From positions 744,001 through 808,000 of the forward strand of contig JACKEY010000005.1 in NCBI GenBank assembly GCA_020632755.1: a stretch of DNA of 64,000 nucleotides, written 5' to 3'. Source of the DNA: Alphaproteobacteria bacterium. GTDB taxonomy: Bacteria > Myxococcota_A > UBA796 > UBA2385. The notes beneath the pieces were generated by a model that was not told where the DNA came from, did not search any database, and saw nothing but the letters and a program-made list of their open reading frames with translations. Below are positions 46,446 through 57,566 of the stretch, piece after piece. Every line of letters begins with the position of its first letter. Position 1 is the first letter of the stretch. The position numbers were made by a program, and so were the translations under genes.

Positions 46446-48122
46446 ATGAGTGACGAGCTGGTCCTCGGGATCGACCTCGGCACCACCTTCTCGGCCATGG
46501 CGATCGTCGATCGCTTCGGCAAGCCGGTGATCGTGCCCAACGCCGACGGTCACCCCACGACCCCGTCGGTGGTGCACTTCTACCACCGCGACGCCTGCGT
46601 GGTCGGCGAGGAGGCCGTGAAGATGGTCGTCGTCGATCCGACCAACGTCGTGCGCTTCGTGAAGCGCTCGATGGGCGAGCCGGACTTCACCCTGGAGTTC
46701 TTCGGCCGCAGCTACACGCCGCAGGAGCTGTCCGCGATCATCCTGCGCAAGATGAAGGAAGACGCCGAAGAAGCGCTGGGCCGGGCGGTGCGCGACGCCG
46801 TCATCACGGTGCCCGCCTACTTCAACAGCGCGCAGCGCGGCGCCACGGCGGAAGCGGGAGTCCTGGCGGGACTCAACGTCCTGAGCATCATCAACGAGCC
46901 GACGACCGCCGCCATCGCCTACGGCGTCGAGAACCTGGGGCACGACCGCCGGCTGCTGGTCTTCGACCTGGGCGGCGGCACCTTCGACGTCACCCTGATG
47001 GAGATCGCCGGCGTCAGCTTCCGGACCATCGCCAGTGACGGCAACGCCGAGCTGGGCGGCAAGGACTGGGACGACCGGCTGGTCAACCACGTCGCCGAGC
47101 AGTTCGTCGAGCGCTTCGAGGTCGATCCTCGCGATGACCCCCACCGCTACCAGGAGCTCTACGAGCGCTGCCTGCACGCGAAGCTGTCGCTGTCGAGCCG
47201 TCCCCGCGCGGTGATCCCCGTGACCTACCGGGGCCACCGACTGGTCGTCAGCGTCACGCGCGAGGAGTTCGAGGGCATGACCCGCGACCTCGTCGATCAG
47301 TGTGCCGACACCTGCAGCCTGGTGATGGAGCGGTCCGGCGCCAGCTGGGACGATCTCGACGAGGTGCTGCTGGTGGGTGGCTCCACGCGGATGCCGATGA
47401 TCCGGGACCGGCTGGCGGCCCTGTCGGGCAGCACCCCCAACGCCACCGTCAACCCCGACGAGTGCGTGGCGCTGGGTGCCGCACTGGCCGGTGTCCTGCG
47501 CCACCGGCCCGACCACCCGGCACTGCTGACGCACCGCCAGGCCCTGGCCCGTCGCAGCAAGGCCGCCTCCGACGGCGCCCCCGCTGCACCCGTGGCCGCG
47601 CCCGCCGCCGAGCTCCCCAGGAACACCGGGTCCGAGCCTCCCTTGTCCGGCGGCCAGACCGACCCGGGCGCCCTGGGCGGGCTCCCCGGCCTGCCCCAGG
47701 TCGAGGTCACCGACGTCACGACCCACCCGCTCGGTGTGATCGTGCTCGACCGGAACCTCGAGGAGCGGGTGATCACCCTCATCCCCTCCGCCACCTCGGT
47801 GCCGGTCGAGAAGCGGGGCCGGTTCGCCTACGCCTACGACAACATGACGGCCGTGCGGGTCGAGATCACCGAGGGCGAGGGCCAGAGCCGGGACGAGGTC
47901 AAGGTCATCGGCGAGGTGATCCTCGACAACCTGCCGCCGCGGCCGCGGGGCACCGTCATCGATGTCATCTACCGCTATGGCGTGAACCAGATCCTCGAGG
48001 TCGACGTCATCGACGTCGAGACCCGGGCCACGCGCCGCGCTCGGATCAACCTGAAGGGCGGCTTGAGCGAACAGGGCCTGAGTCGCGCCCAGGACAACGT
48101 CCGCCGTGCCCATGTCTCCTGA
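46446..48122 (+). CDS. second Hsp70 (DnaK-like) chaperone without lid
   Basis: 558 residues. The ATPase domain (1-375) is complete: 'GIDLGTTFSAMA', 'INEPTTAAIAYG', 'VFDLGGGTFDVTLME' and 'LVGGSTRMPMIRD'. Residues about 378-415 are an Ala/Pro/Gly-rich insert (low complexity) in place of the short interdomain linker. Residues 420-540 are a substrate-binding beta domain ('VEVTDVTTHPLGVIVLDRN'). There is no alpha-helical lid and no EEVD-like end. It follows the GrpE-like gene by 12 bases. The ATPase domain is similar to that of the first Hsp70, suggesting duplication and later divergence. Confidence 0.88.
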   Translation: MSDELVLGIDLGTTFSAMAIVDRFGKPVIVPNADGHPTTPSVVHFYHRDACVVGEEAVKMVVVDPTNVVRFVKRSMGEPDFTLEFFGRSYTPQELSAIILRKMKEDAEEALGRAVRDAVITVPAYFNSAQRGATAEAGVLAGLNVLSIINEPTTAAIAYGVENLGHDRRLLVFDLGGGTFDVTLMEIAGVSFRTIASDGNAELGGKDWDDRLVNHVAEQFVERFEVDPRDDPHRYQELYERCLHAKLSLSSRPRAVIPVTYRGHRLVVSVTREEFEGMTRDLVDQCADTCSLVMERSGASWDDLDEVLLVGGSTRMPMIRDRLAALSGSTPNATVNPDECVALGAALAGVLRHRPDHPALLTHRQALARRSKAASDGAPAAPVAAPAAELPRNTGSEPPLSGGQTDPGALGGLPGLPQVEVTDVTTHPLGVIVLDRNLEERVITLIPSATSVPVEKRGRFAYAYDNMTAVRVEITEGEGQSRDEVKVIGEVILDNLPPRPRGTVIDVIYRYGVNQILEVDVIDVETRATRRARINLKGGLSEQGLSRAQDNVRRAHVS

Positions 48123-48142
48123 GGCGTCGCCGCGCACCCCCG

Positions 48143-48171
48143 TTGCCCACGCGATGCGCGGGCGCTACACC
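48143..48171 (+). promoter_or_regulatory. weak internal promoter candidate
   Basis: TTGCCC - 17 bases - TACACC in the 90-base gap before the J-like gene. It may give separate expression of the last two genes. Confidence 0.25.
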
Positions 48172-48212
48172 TCTGCGCTGCCGCGACGGCGTCTACTTCT
48201 CGACGGGCCAGC

Positions 48213-50093
48213 ATGAACGAGCGAGAGCACGACGAGATCACCCGGTTCCTCACGATGGTGGGGAAGGGCAGCCTGTTCGAGTACCTCGAGCTCGAGGACA
48301 ACGCGTCCGACGGCCAGGTCGAGCAGGCGATCAAGACCCGCCGTGGCTGGGCCCAGGGCCAGCAGGCCAACCCGAAGTACCGCTCCGAAGCGCTGTGGGT
48401 CATCAAGAACCAGCGGCTGCTGCGCGCCGCGATGATCGAGCACCGGGCCGACTACCTGTCCCGGGTGAGCGACCGCGATGTCGAGCGCAAGCTCGAGGTG
48501 CTCGCGCTGTTCGTGCGCGGGACCCTGGCCAGCGGAACGCTCACGCCGGCCGGTGAACAGGCGATCTTCGACCAGGGCCGCAACCTGGAGCTGCCCGAGA
48601 CCCGCATCCGCGCGCTGATCGACGAGCTGGCCGCCGAGTCCAAGCTCGACGAGAACGAAGCCGAACCCTTCGTCGATCACTACGAGGCGCTGGAGATCCC
48701 GCCGACGGCCAGTGCCGAGCAGATCGAGAACGCATACCGCAAGAAGTACCGGTGGGCGCGCACCCTGTCGGACACCCGGCGCGCCCAGGGCATCTACGGC
48801 GCGCTGGACGCCGCGCTGCGCGATCTGCGCGATCCCCTGCGCCGGGCCGAGTACGACGCCGAGTACCGCCGGGTGAAGGGTGGTAGCCCCGCCGAGCCGG
48901 GCGCCGCCGCCTACCTGCCGCCGCCGATCGACGATCCCGTCAGCCACTTCAGCGCCGCTCCGCCCCCGACCCACCCCAGCCGCAGTGCCCCGCCCCGTCG
49001 GGATCGTCGCGAGATCACCGAGCCCCCCGGGACGGCACCTCCGGTCAAGGCCACGCCCCCGTCGCTCACGCCGGGCGCGCCGCCCCCCCGAGACGTGCCT
49101 CGCCCGCCCGAACAGCTCGTCGGCCGCAGCACCCTGGGCCTCGATGCGCCGTCCGAGCCCAACCTCGCGAAGCTGGTGCTGTCCACCCCGGCACAGGTCG
49201 GGGTCCTGGTCGGAAAGCGTCCCGAGTCCGTCGCCATCCGCCTTCGCCAGGAAGGCGAGGGCCGGGTGACCGCCCGGGTCCTGGCCGACCGCGACTGGGT
49301 GACGGTCGAGCCCGGCCGCATCGGGGCCGATCAGGTCGAGGTCGTGATCCGCGCCACGATCCACCCCGAGCGCATGAACCGCAGCCGCGGCAGCAGCGTC
49401 GTCACCATCGTGCCGTCGCAGGGCCCGCGCATCTCGGTCACGCTGGATGTCGACCAGCAGAAGAGCGGCCCCCCCATCGGCCTCATCGTGGGTGGCCTGG
49501 CGCTGGTCGTCGCTGCCGCAGGTGGCGGCGCCGCCTGGTACATGAACCAGGAACCGCCCATCCCGCCCGGCGTCATCCGCGTCGAGCCCGACCCGCCGAC
49601 GGCGATCGTGTGGGCCGGCGACCGCCTGCTCGGCGAAGGCGCCGTCGATGTCCCGACCGAGCTGGTCGAAGCCGGGCCGGTGACCCTCAAGGTCGAGCTC
49701 GACGGCTTCAAGGACTGGAAGCGCACGGTCGAAGCGCCCCCGGGCGAGTCGGTGCTCGTCCAGCCCAACCTGCCCCTCGCCGAGCCCCTGACCTTCGCGC
49801 CGGCGCGCGGGCTCGAGGGCACGGTGCTCTCCGACGGTGCAGGCGGGCGCACGATCGCCCGGTACCCGTCGCTGTTCTCGGCCTGCGCGGCTCCCGGGAC
49901 GTCGGTCTCGGTGCGCGTGTACGTGGCCTTCGGTGGCGACGTGAAGGGGGTCGAGTTCGTCGAGCCCGAGGATCCGCCCAAGGAAGCGGTCTCCTGCATC
50001 GTCCGCGGCCTGTCGGCCCTGACCATCCCGACGCCGACGGTCCCGACGGACTACTTCTACTTCGACCACATCTTCGAGCCGCCCCCGCAGTGA
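48213..50093 (+). CDS. membrane protein with two J-like domains, BACON/Ig-like and PEGA domains
   Basis: 626 residues, no N-terminal signal. Two J-domain-like helical units: about 15-80 ('LFEYLELEDNASDGQVEQAI') and about 168-240 ('HYEALEIPPTASAEQIENAY', then 'DPLRRAEYDAEYR'). Neither has the HPD tripeptide needed to stimulate Hsp70. A Pro-rich linker (240-315) and a BACON-like beta domain (about 325-415, 'WVTVEPGRIGADQVEVVI') follow. One membrane helix is at about 420-445 ('IGLIVGGLALVVAAAGGGAAW'-like). Outside it, a PEGA domain (450-520) is followed by a TonB-C/AgmX-like end with two Cys. Likely a membrane anchor or scaffold for the neighbouring chaperones. Confidence 0.8.
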   Translation: MNEREHDEITRFLTMVGKGSLFEYLELEDNASDGQVEQAIKTRRGWAQGQQANPKYRSEALWVIKNQRLLRAAMIEHRADYLSRVSDRDVERKLEVLALFVRGTLASGTLTPAGEQAIFDQGRNLELPETRIRALIDELAAESKLDENEAEPFVDHYEALEIPPTASAEQIENAYRKKYRWARTLSDTRRAQGIYGALDAALRDLRDPLRRAEYDAEYRRVKGGSPAEPGAAAYLPPPIDDPVSHFSAAPPPTHPSRSAPPRRDRREITEPPGTAPPVKATPPSLTPGAPPPRDVPRPPEQLVGRSTLGLDAPSEPNLAKLVLSTPAQVGVLVGKRPESVAIRLRQEGEGRVTARVLADRDWVTVEPGRIGADQVEVVIRATIHPERMNRSRGSSVVTIVPSQGPRISVTLDVDQQKSGPPIGLIVGGLALVVAAAGGGAAWYMNQEPPIPPGVIRVEPDPPTAIVWAGDRLLGEGAVDVPTELVEAGPVTLKVELDGFKDWKRTVEAPPGESVLVQPNLPLAEPLTFAPARGLEGTVLSDGAGGRTIARYPSLFSACAAPGTSVSVRVYVAFGGDVKGVEFVEPEDPPKEAVSCIVRGLSALTIPTPTVPTDYFYFDHIFEPPPQ

Positions 50094-50154
50094 GGGCACC
50101 GCCCGCCATGGCCGGGATCCGACGGACCCCGTGCGCGGCACCAGAGGCCTGGCG

Positions 50155-50973
50155 ATGAGCGCGGACGAGCGGGCCGAAGCCCTGCTGGACCGTGCCGAGG
50201 CAGCGCTCGACGGCGGAGACCCCGAGGCCGCCCTGGCGCTCTGCGAGCAGGCGCTCCTGCTGCTGCCCGGCCACGCCGGCGCGAGCTTCGTGCGAGGCGA
50301 CGCCCTGCGGATGCTCGGCCAGCTCCCCGAAGCCGCCGATGCCTACCGCACCGCGGCGCTGGCCCAGCCCGAGCACAGCGCGAGCTGGAGCGCGCTGGCC
50401 CTGACCTGCTTCGAGCTGCTGCGGATGGACGAAGCGGGTCGCGCCGCCGCCCGGGCGATCCGCGAGAACCCCCACGACGCCGACGCCTGGTGGGTGCGGA
50501 GCCTGGTGCACGAGTGGTACGACCACCCCGATGGTGCCGAGCGCTGCGCCCGCCACGCCGCGTGGCTGTCGCCGGACGCCCATCCCCTGCCCCCCGAGCT
50601 GTCCGACGACGAGATCGAGGCCCTGGTCACGGACGCCTTGCTCTACATGCCCGAGGCGGTGCGCGACTACCTGGTCGACGTGGCGATCATCCTCGAGGAG
50701 ATCCCCGACGAGGAGGCGTGCCTGCACTACGACCCGCCGGCCTCTCCCCTGGACCTGCTCGGGTACTTCTCCGGCGCATCACTCGTCGAGCGCAGCCTGG
50801 AGGACCCGTGGACCCAGCTGCCCGGCACCATCGTGCTCTACCGGCGCAACCTGGCGCGACGCTCGTCCAGCCGAGAAGAGCTCGTCGAGCAGCTGCGGAT
50901 CACCCTGTTTCACGAAGTGGGGCACTTCCTGGGGCTGGACGAGGACGACCTCGAAGACCGCGGGCTCGAGTAG
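50155..50973 (+). CDS. TPR protein with minimal zinc metallopeptidase domain
   Basis: 272 residues from ATG at 50155 with AGAGG 7 bases upstream; the in-frame GTG at 50131 is less likely. Residues 1-150 are TPR-like helices ('ALALCEQALLLLPGHAGASF', 'GQLPEAADAYRTAALAQPEH'). Residues about 155-272 are a zincin of the minimal metallopeptidase family: 'VAIILEEIPDEEACL', 'GTIVLYRRNL' and the zinc site 'FHEVGHFLGLDEDDLEDRG' (HExxHxxGxxD). The TPR part probably recruits a protein, perhaps a chaperone or client. It is the last gene of the Hsp70 locus, 61 bases after the J-like gene. Confidence 0.82.
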   Translation: MSADERAEALLDRAEAALDGGDPEAALALCEQALLLLPGHAGASFVRGDALRMLGQLPEAADAYRTAALAQPEHSASWSALALTCFELLRMDEAGRAAARAIRENPHDADAWWVRSLVHEWYDHPDGAERCARHAAWLSPDAHPLPPELSDDEIEALVTDALLYMPEAVRDYLVDVAIILEEIPDEEACLHYDPPASPLDLLGYFSGASLVERSLEDPWTQLPGTIVLYRRNLARRSSSREELVEQLRITLFHEVGHFLGLDEDDLEDRGLE

Positions 50974-51013
50974 GCCCCGCACCCTCGGACGGATGGGGCG
51001 GCGAGACGGACGA

Positions 51014-51037
51014 CGCCCGGGTCGTGGGACCCGGGCG
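51014..51037 (+). terminator. bidirectional terminator hairpin
   Basis: cgcccgggtc-gtgg-gacccgggcg: a perfect 10-bp stem with a 4-base loop between the metallopeptidase gene (plus) and the tRNA (minus). No U tract, but placed as expected for convergent ends. Confidence 0.65.
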
Positions 51038-51045
51038 CCGAGAGG

Positions 51046-51121
51046 TGGTGGAGAGAAGGGGACTCGAACCCCCGACCCCTGGAGTGCGATTCCAGTGCTC
51101 TCCCAACTGAGCTATCTCCCC
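51046..51121 (-). tRNA. tRNA-Ala (anticodon CGC)
   Basis: 76 bases with encoded CCA. Acceptor GGGGAGA pairs with TCTCTCC, including the G3:U70 pair that marks alanine tRNA. D stem GCTC/GAGC, anticodon arm CTGGA-ATCGCAC-TCCAG (anticodon CGC, reads GCG), T arm GGGGG-TTCGAGT-CCCCT. All stems close. It serves a codon that is frequent in this GC-rich genome. Confidence 0.96.
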
Positions 51122-51158
51122 ACAGGGTGGCCCCTGGTATTGCCCCTCGCCGACGCCG

Positions 51159-52661
51159 TCAAGGCGCCGCGGGCAGGCCGGTCCCCTCCCCCGCCGGGTC
51201 CACCCGGTACATGATCCAGCCGTAGCCGTCTTCGCGTGCGGTCTCGACCAGGGTCAGGCCCTCCCCCCGCCAGGTGCCCCCCTCGGCCAGGAAGGGCGCG
51301 GCCGTGGGCGCCTGCGTCCAGTCCTCGCGGAACCACAGCACCCAGCCGATGCGTTCCTGCCGCAGCCATGCGCTGAACGCGGCCGGGTCGCCGTCGGGCA
51401 CCGGCACGTCGAACCAGGAGTGCAGCGTGCGGTCGTGGGGTCGACGGTCGATCCAGCAGGCAGGGATGTTGTCGACCAGCAGCGGCACCTCGGGGTCGAC
51501 CTCGTCTTCGATCCACCGCGCCAGCTCGACCTGGGGCCCGTACCACCGAGCGCTCAGGTCGAGCTGGCGGTGCGTCTCCTTGAGGTGGCTCGCCCCGGCC
51601 TGGAGCAGACACAGGACGATCAGGCCGCCCCGTGCAGCGCCCGGCAGCCGGCCGGCGGCACGGAACAGGCCCACGACGCCCAGGGGGACGATGACCGGCA
51701 CGATGGGGCACAGCCACTTCCAGTACAGGTTGTGCCCCGGGTCGTGCTGCCCGGTGAAGCCGATGCCGGCCCAGACGCCGAGCATCGCGAGCCCCAGCAC
51801 CACCCAGGTGCGGGCCAGTCCATGCCGCAGCCAGGGTGTGGTCGCGAGGGTGACGAACAGTCCGAGCCAGACCCCCCAGCCGATCCGCCAGGGCAGCAGC
51901 CACGCCACCAGCGTACCCGCGACCCGGAAGCCGTTGGCCACCCACTGTCCCTGGCTGGTCGCTTCTTCGCCGAGGCCGGTCTCGACGTTGACGGCGACGG
52001 CGTGCGACCAGAAGAAGGGCGTGCCGTGGTCGATCCAGGTGTACGTGGCGTACAGGCCGATGATGCCGAGCAGCGGGAGCCCGGCGCGGAGCAGGCGGGG
52101 CAGGCGCGGCCCCCGACCGAGGGCGTGCAGCGCCAGGACCGGACCGACGACCAGCGCCCCGTCGAACCGCACCAGGAAGGCCATGCCACCCAGCAGCCCG
52201 GCCAGGGCCAGCCGCTCTCGCGACAGGGCGGTCAGCGCGCCCAGCAGCCACATCGCGTAGATCGGCTCGCGCAGGCTGGTGGACGCGTACAGGGCGAATT
52301 CCGGCTGGAACACCAACAGCAACCCAGCCGCTGTCGCGACCGCGGGTCCGGCCAGGCGCTCGACCAGCCGGAAGGCCAGGAACAGTGCCGCCAGCCCAGC
52401 CAGGAAGCTGGTCGCCTTGGCGGCCAGCACCGTGTCCCCGACCACCGCCAGGAGCAACGCGGCCGCGCCGTAGTACCCGGGCATGTGGTTCATGTCGTAG
52501 TGCAGGAAGTGCCCCTCCAGCACGCCGCGCACCATGGCCAGGTTGCCGTAGTCCGACTCCTCCCAGCCGTAGTAGCGGCTGCCGAGGAACAGGCGCCACG
52601 CCGCCGCCAGCAGCACGATGGCCGGCAGGGCCAGCCGGCGCAGGGTCGCAGCCCCGCTCAC
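51159..52661 (-). CDS. GT-C type glycosyltransferase (ArnT/PMT-like)
   Basis: 500 residues with about ten or more membrane helices. After TM1 the luminal loop holds 'GWEESDYGNLAMVRGVL', the acidic motif expected in dolichyl/undecaprenyl-phosphate sugar-using enzymes of the ArnT/PMT superfamily, followed by 'HYDMNHMPGYYGAAALLLA'. The C-terminal 110 residues are a soluble domain. It probably moves a sugar from a lipid carrier to a protein or lipid outside the inner membrane; acceptor unknown. Near the tRNA and convergent terminator. Confidence 0.75.
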   Translation of the reverse strand: MSGAATLRRLALPAIVLLAAAWRLFLGSRYYGWEESDYGNLAMVRGVLEGHFLHYDMNHMPGYYGAAALLLAVVGDTVLAAKATSFLAGLAALFLAFRLVERLAGPAVATAAGLLLVFQPEFALYASTSLREPIYAMWLLGALTALSRERLALAGLLGGMAFLVRFDGALVVGPVLALHALGRGPRLPRLLRAGLPLLGIIGLYATYTWIDHGTPFFWSHAVAVNVETGLGEEATSQGQWVANGFRVAGTLVAWLLPWRIGWGVWLGLFVTLATTPWLRHGLARTWVVLGLAMLGVWAGIGFTGQHDPGHNLYWKWLCPIVPVIVPLGVVGLFRAAGRLPGAARGGLIVLCLLQAGASHLKETHRQLDLSARWYGPQVELARWIEDEVDPEVPLLVDNIPACWIDRRPHDRTLHSWFDVPVPDGDPAAFSAWLRQERIGWVLWFREDWTQAPTAAPFLAEGGTWRGEGLTLVETAREDGYGWIMYRVDPAGEGTGLPAAP

Positions 52662-52702
52662 GGCCGCCCTTCCCGGCAGCCGATGCGGTTAGGCTCGGCC
52701 GC

Positions 52703-53611
52703 ATGCCGCAGCCCCCCGCCCGCTCCCTGCACAGTGGCTACGCCACCGCCGATGACGGCACCCGCCTGTTCTGGTCGGCGGTCGGGTCGGGTCCGCCGCT
52801 GTACTGCTGCAACGGTGTCGGGGTCAGCACCTTCTTCTGGAAGTACCTCGAGCGGCACTTCTCCGACCGGTACACCGTCGTGCTGTGGGACTACCGGGGG
52901 CACGGGCGCTCGGCTCGAAAGCTGGACGGTCCCCGCCGGGTGCTCACCGTCGAGCGGCACGCCGACGACCTCGCTGCCGTGGCCCAGGCGGTGGAGGAAG
53001 CCGGGCTCTGCACCGGGCCCGCCGTGGTCGTCGGCCACAGCATGGGCTGCCAGGTGGCGCTCGAGTTCCGGCGCCGCCACCCCGAGCGGGTGCGTGGCCT
53101 GGTGCTGGCGCTCGGCACCGCCGGCCGTGCCCTGGACACCTTCTTCGACTGGCCGCACAGCCCGAAGCTGTTCCGCGCGACCCAGGTCCTGGTGCACGCC
53201 GTCGGCCCCAAGGTGAACCACACGCTGCGTCCCTTGCTGGAGTCGCCGCTGGCCTTCGTCGTGGCGATGAAGGCGCAGCTGGTCGACCCCTACTACACCT
53301 CCCGCGAAGACCTGGTGCCGTACATGGCCCACCTGGCTTCGCTCGACTTCGAGCTGTTCATCGACGCCGTCTGCAGCCTCAACGGCCACGACGCCTGGGA
53401 TGTGCTGCCGGAGCTGGGCGTCCCCCTGCTGGTCATCGCCGCCGAGAACGACAAGTTCACGCCGATGTGGTGCAGCCGCAAGATGGTCGACGAGACCCCC
53501 GACGCCGAGCTGCTGGTGCTGGCGGACGCCAGTCATGCCGCGCTGATCGAGCAGCCGGAGACCATCAACCACCGGCTGGAGCGCTTCTTCGCGGAGCACC
53601 TCGCGGGCTGA
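52703..53611 (+). CDS. alpha/beta hydrolase
   Basis: 302 residues from ATG at 52703. 'VVLWDYRGHGRSARKL' is the usual oxyanion/strand region, the nucleophile elbow is 'VVGHSMGCQVAL', the acid is in 'VIAAENDKFTP' and the His in 'LADASHAALIEQPE'. A cap region separates strands 6 and 7. Typical cytoplasmic esterase/lipase-like hydrolase; substrate unknown. Its start is 41 bases from the divergent glycosyltransferase. Confidence 0.88.
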   Translation: MPQPPARSLHSGYATADDGTRLFWSAVGSGPPLYCCNGVGVSTFFWKYLERHFSDRYTVVLWDYRGHGRSARKLDGPRRVLTVERHADDLAAVAQAVEEAGLCTGPAVVVGHSMGCQVALEFRRRHPERVRGLVLALGTAGRALDTFFDWPHSPKLFRATQVLVHAVGPKVNHTLRPLLESPLAFVVAMKAQLVDPYYTSREDLVPYMAHLASLDFELFIDAVCSLNGHDAWDVLPELGVPLLVIAAENDKFTPMWCSRKMVDETPDAELLVLADASHAALIEQPETINHRLERFFAEHLAG

Positions 53612-53621
53612 CCCCAAGCGC

Positions 53622-54068
53622 TCAGCTCCCCTGCCGGCGAAGGACCTCGTCGCGCACCCTCACCAGCAGATCGGGCAGGTCGCGAGCGGTCAGCGAGCGC
53701 AGGATGCCGGCAGGCACGTAGCTGCCGACCTGCAGGGAGATGTCGTAGGCCGCGCGGGTGCGCGTCCCCTCGTCCAGCGGCTGCAGGGCCCACCCCCCGT
53801 CGTTGGCCCGGAAGATGCCCTCCACCAGGGTCCAGCGCAGGCCGACCTCACCCTCCCGCTCCAGGCGCAGCGTGTAGTGCAGCGGGCGGATGAGCTGCAG
53901 GTCGAACCGGACCTCCCAGGCTTCCTGTCGCATGCCCCGTTCACGGCGCAGCACCGACACGGCGTCGATCCACGGCAGGAAGGCCGGGTAGGACTCCCAG
54001 TCCACCAGGACCGCCATCACGGCGGCGGGCGGGGCGTCGATCTCGATCTCGGCATGTGCGCGGGCCAC
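53622..54068 (-). CDS. SRPBCC/START-like protein
   Basis: 148 residues. The pattern 'AHAEIEIDAPPAAVMAVLVD' at the N-terminus, 'PLHYTLRLEREGEVGLRWTLVEG', and the long C-terminal helix 'DLPDLLVRVRDEVLRRQ' fit the polyketide cyclase/START helix-grip fold. It probably binds a lipid or aromatic ligand; several such proteins act in ubiquinone (COQ10) handling. Convergent with the hydrolase gene. Confidence 0.75.
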   Translation of the reverse strand: MARAHAEIEIDAPPAAVMAVLVDWESYPAFLPWIDAVSVLRRERGMRQEAWEVRFDLQLIRPLHYTLRLEREGEVGLRWTLVEGIFRANDGGWALQPLDEGTRTRAAYDISLQVGSYVPAGILRSLTARDLPDLLVRVRDEVLRRQGS

Positions 54069-54098
54069 GGCGGTCCTCCGCGCACAGCCTAGCCCGCC

Positions 54099-56927
<2,829 letters not shown>

Positions 56928-56928
56928 C

Positions 56929-57408
56929 TCAGCTTCCGTAGATCACGTCGGTGATCACGAAGGTGCGCTTGCCGCCGGGGGTCTGGACCACGACCTCGTC
57001 GTCGACGCGCCGGCCGATCAGGGCCTTGCCGATGGGGCTGGAGAAGGAGATCTTGCCGCCGGCCACGTCGGCCTCGTCGGTGCCGACGATTCGGTAGCGC
57101 ACGTGCTCGTCGGTCTCCTGGTCCTCCATCTCGACCGTGACGCCGAACACCACCTTGTCGCTGGCTTCCAGGTCGTCGATGGAGATCACCTCGGCGCTGG
57201 CCAGCTTGCCCTTGAGCTCGGCGATGCGGCCCTCGCACAGGCCCTGGCGATGCTTGGCGTCCTCGTACTCGGAGTTCTCGGAGATGTCGCCATGGGCCCG
57301 GGCTTCTTCGATGTCGCGCACGATCTGGGGACGCAACACCTCGAGGTGGTGCTTCAGCTCCGCCTGCAAGGCGGCGTGGCCCTCTGGCGTCATCGGGGTG
57401 CGATCCAT
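56929..57408 (-). CDS. greA: transcription elongation factor GreA
   Basis: 159 residues from ATG at 57408, the usual length. 'MTPEGHAALQAELKHHLEVL' starts the coiled-coil that reaches the RNA polymerase channel; the acidic tip is in 'GDISENSEYEDAKHRQGLCE'. The C-terminal FKBP-like part has 'ISFSSPIGKALIGRRVDDEV'. It rescues backtracked polymerase. It is followed after 1 base by the RecG-like gene. Confidence 0.95.
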   Translation of the reverse strand: MDRTPMTPEGHAALQAELKHHLEVLRPQIVRDIEEARAHGDISENSEYEDAKHRQGLCEGRIAELKGKLASAEVISIDDLEASDKVVFGVTVEMEDQETDEHVRYRIVGTDEADVAGGKISFSSPIGKALIGRRVDDEVVVQTPGGKRTFVITDVIYGS

Positions 57409-57506
57409 GGGAAGTCCTGTCTCTGAAAGGAGGGGCACCGGTCGGTGCCGGGAGGGGCGGGCCGGGTTTCGTGGAGGACACGACCACAGGGCCCGAAGCG
57501 TGCGAC

Positions 57507-57532
57507 GGCGGGCTCCCTCGTCGGGGCCCGCC
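57507..57532 (-). terminator. hairpin downstream of the lepA-lepB operon
   Basis: ggcgggc(t)ccc-tcgtc-ggg-gcccgcc: a 10-bp stem with one bulge. It lies about 35 bases after the stop at 57567 and before greA. Confidence 0.5.
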
Positions 57533-57566
57533 GCGTCTCGATCAAGCTAACGCGTACGGCGAGGCG

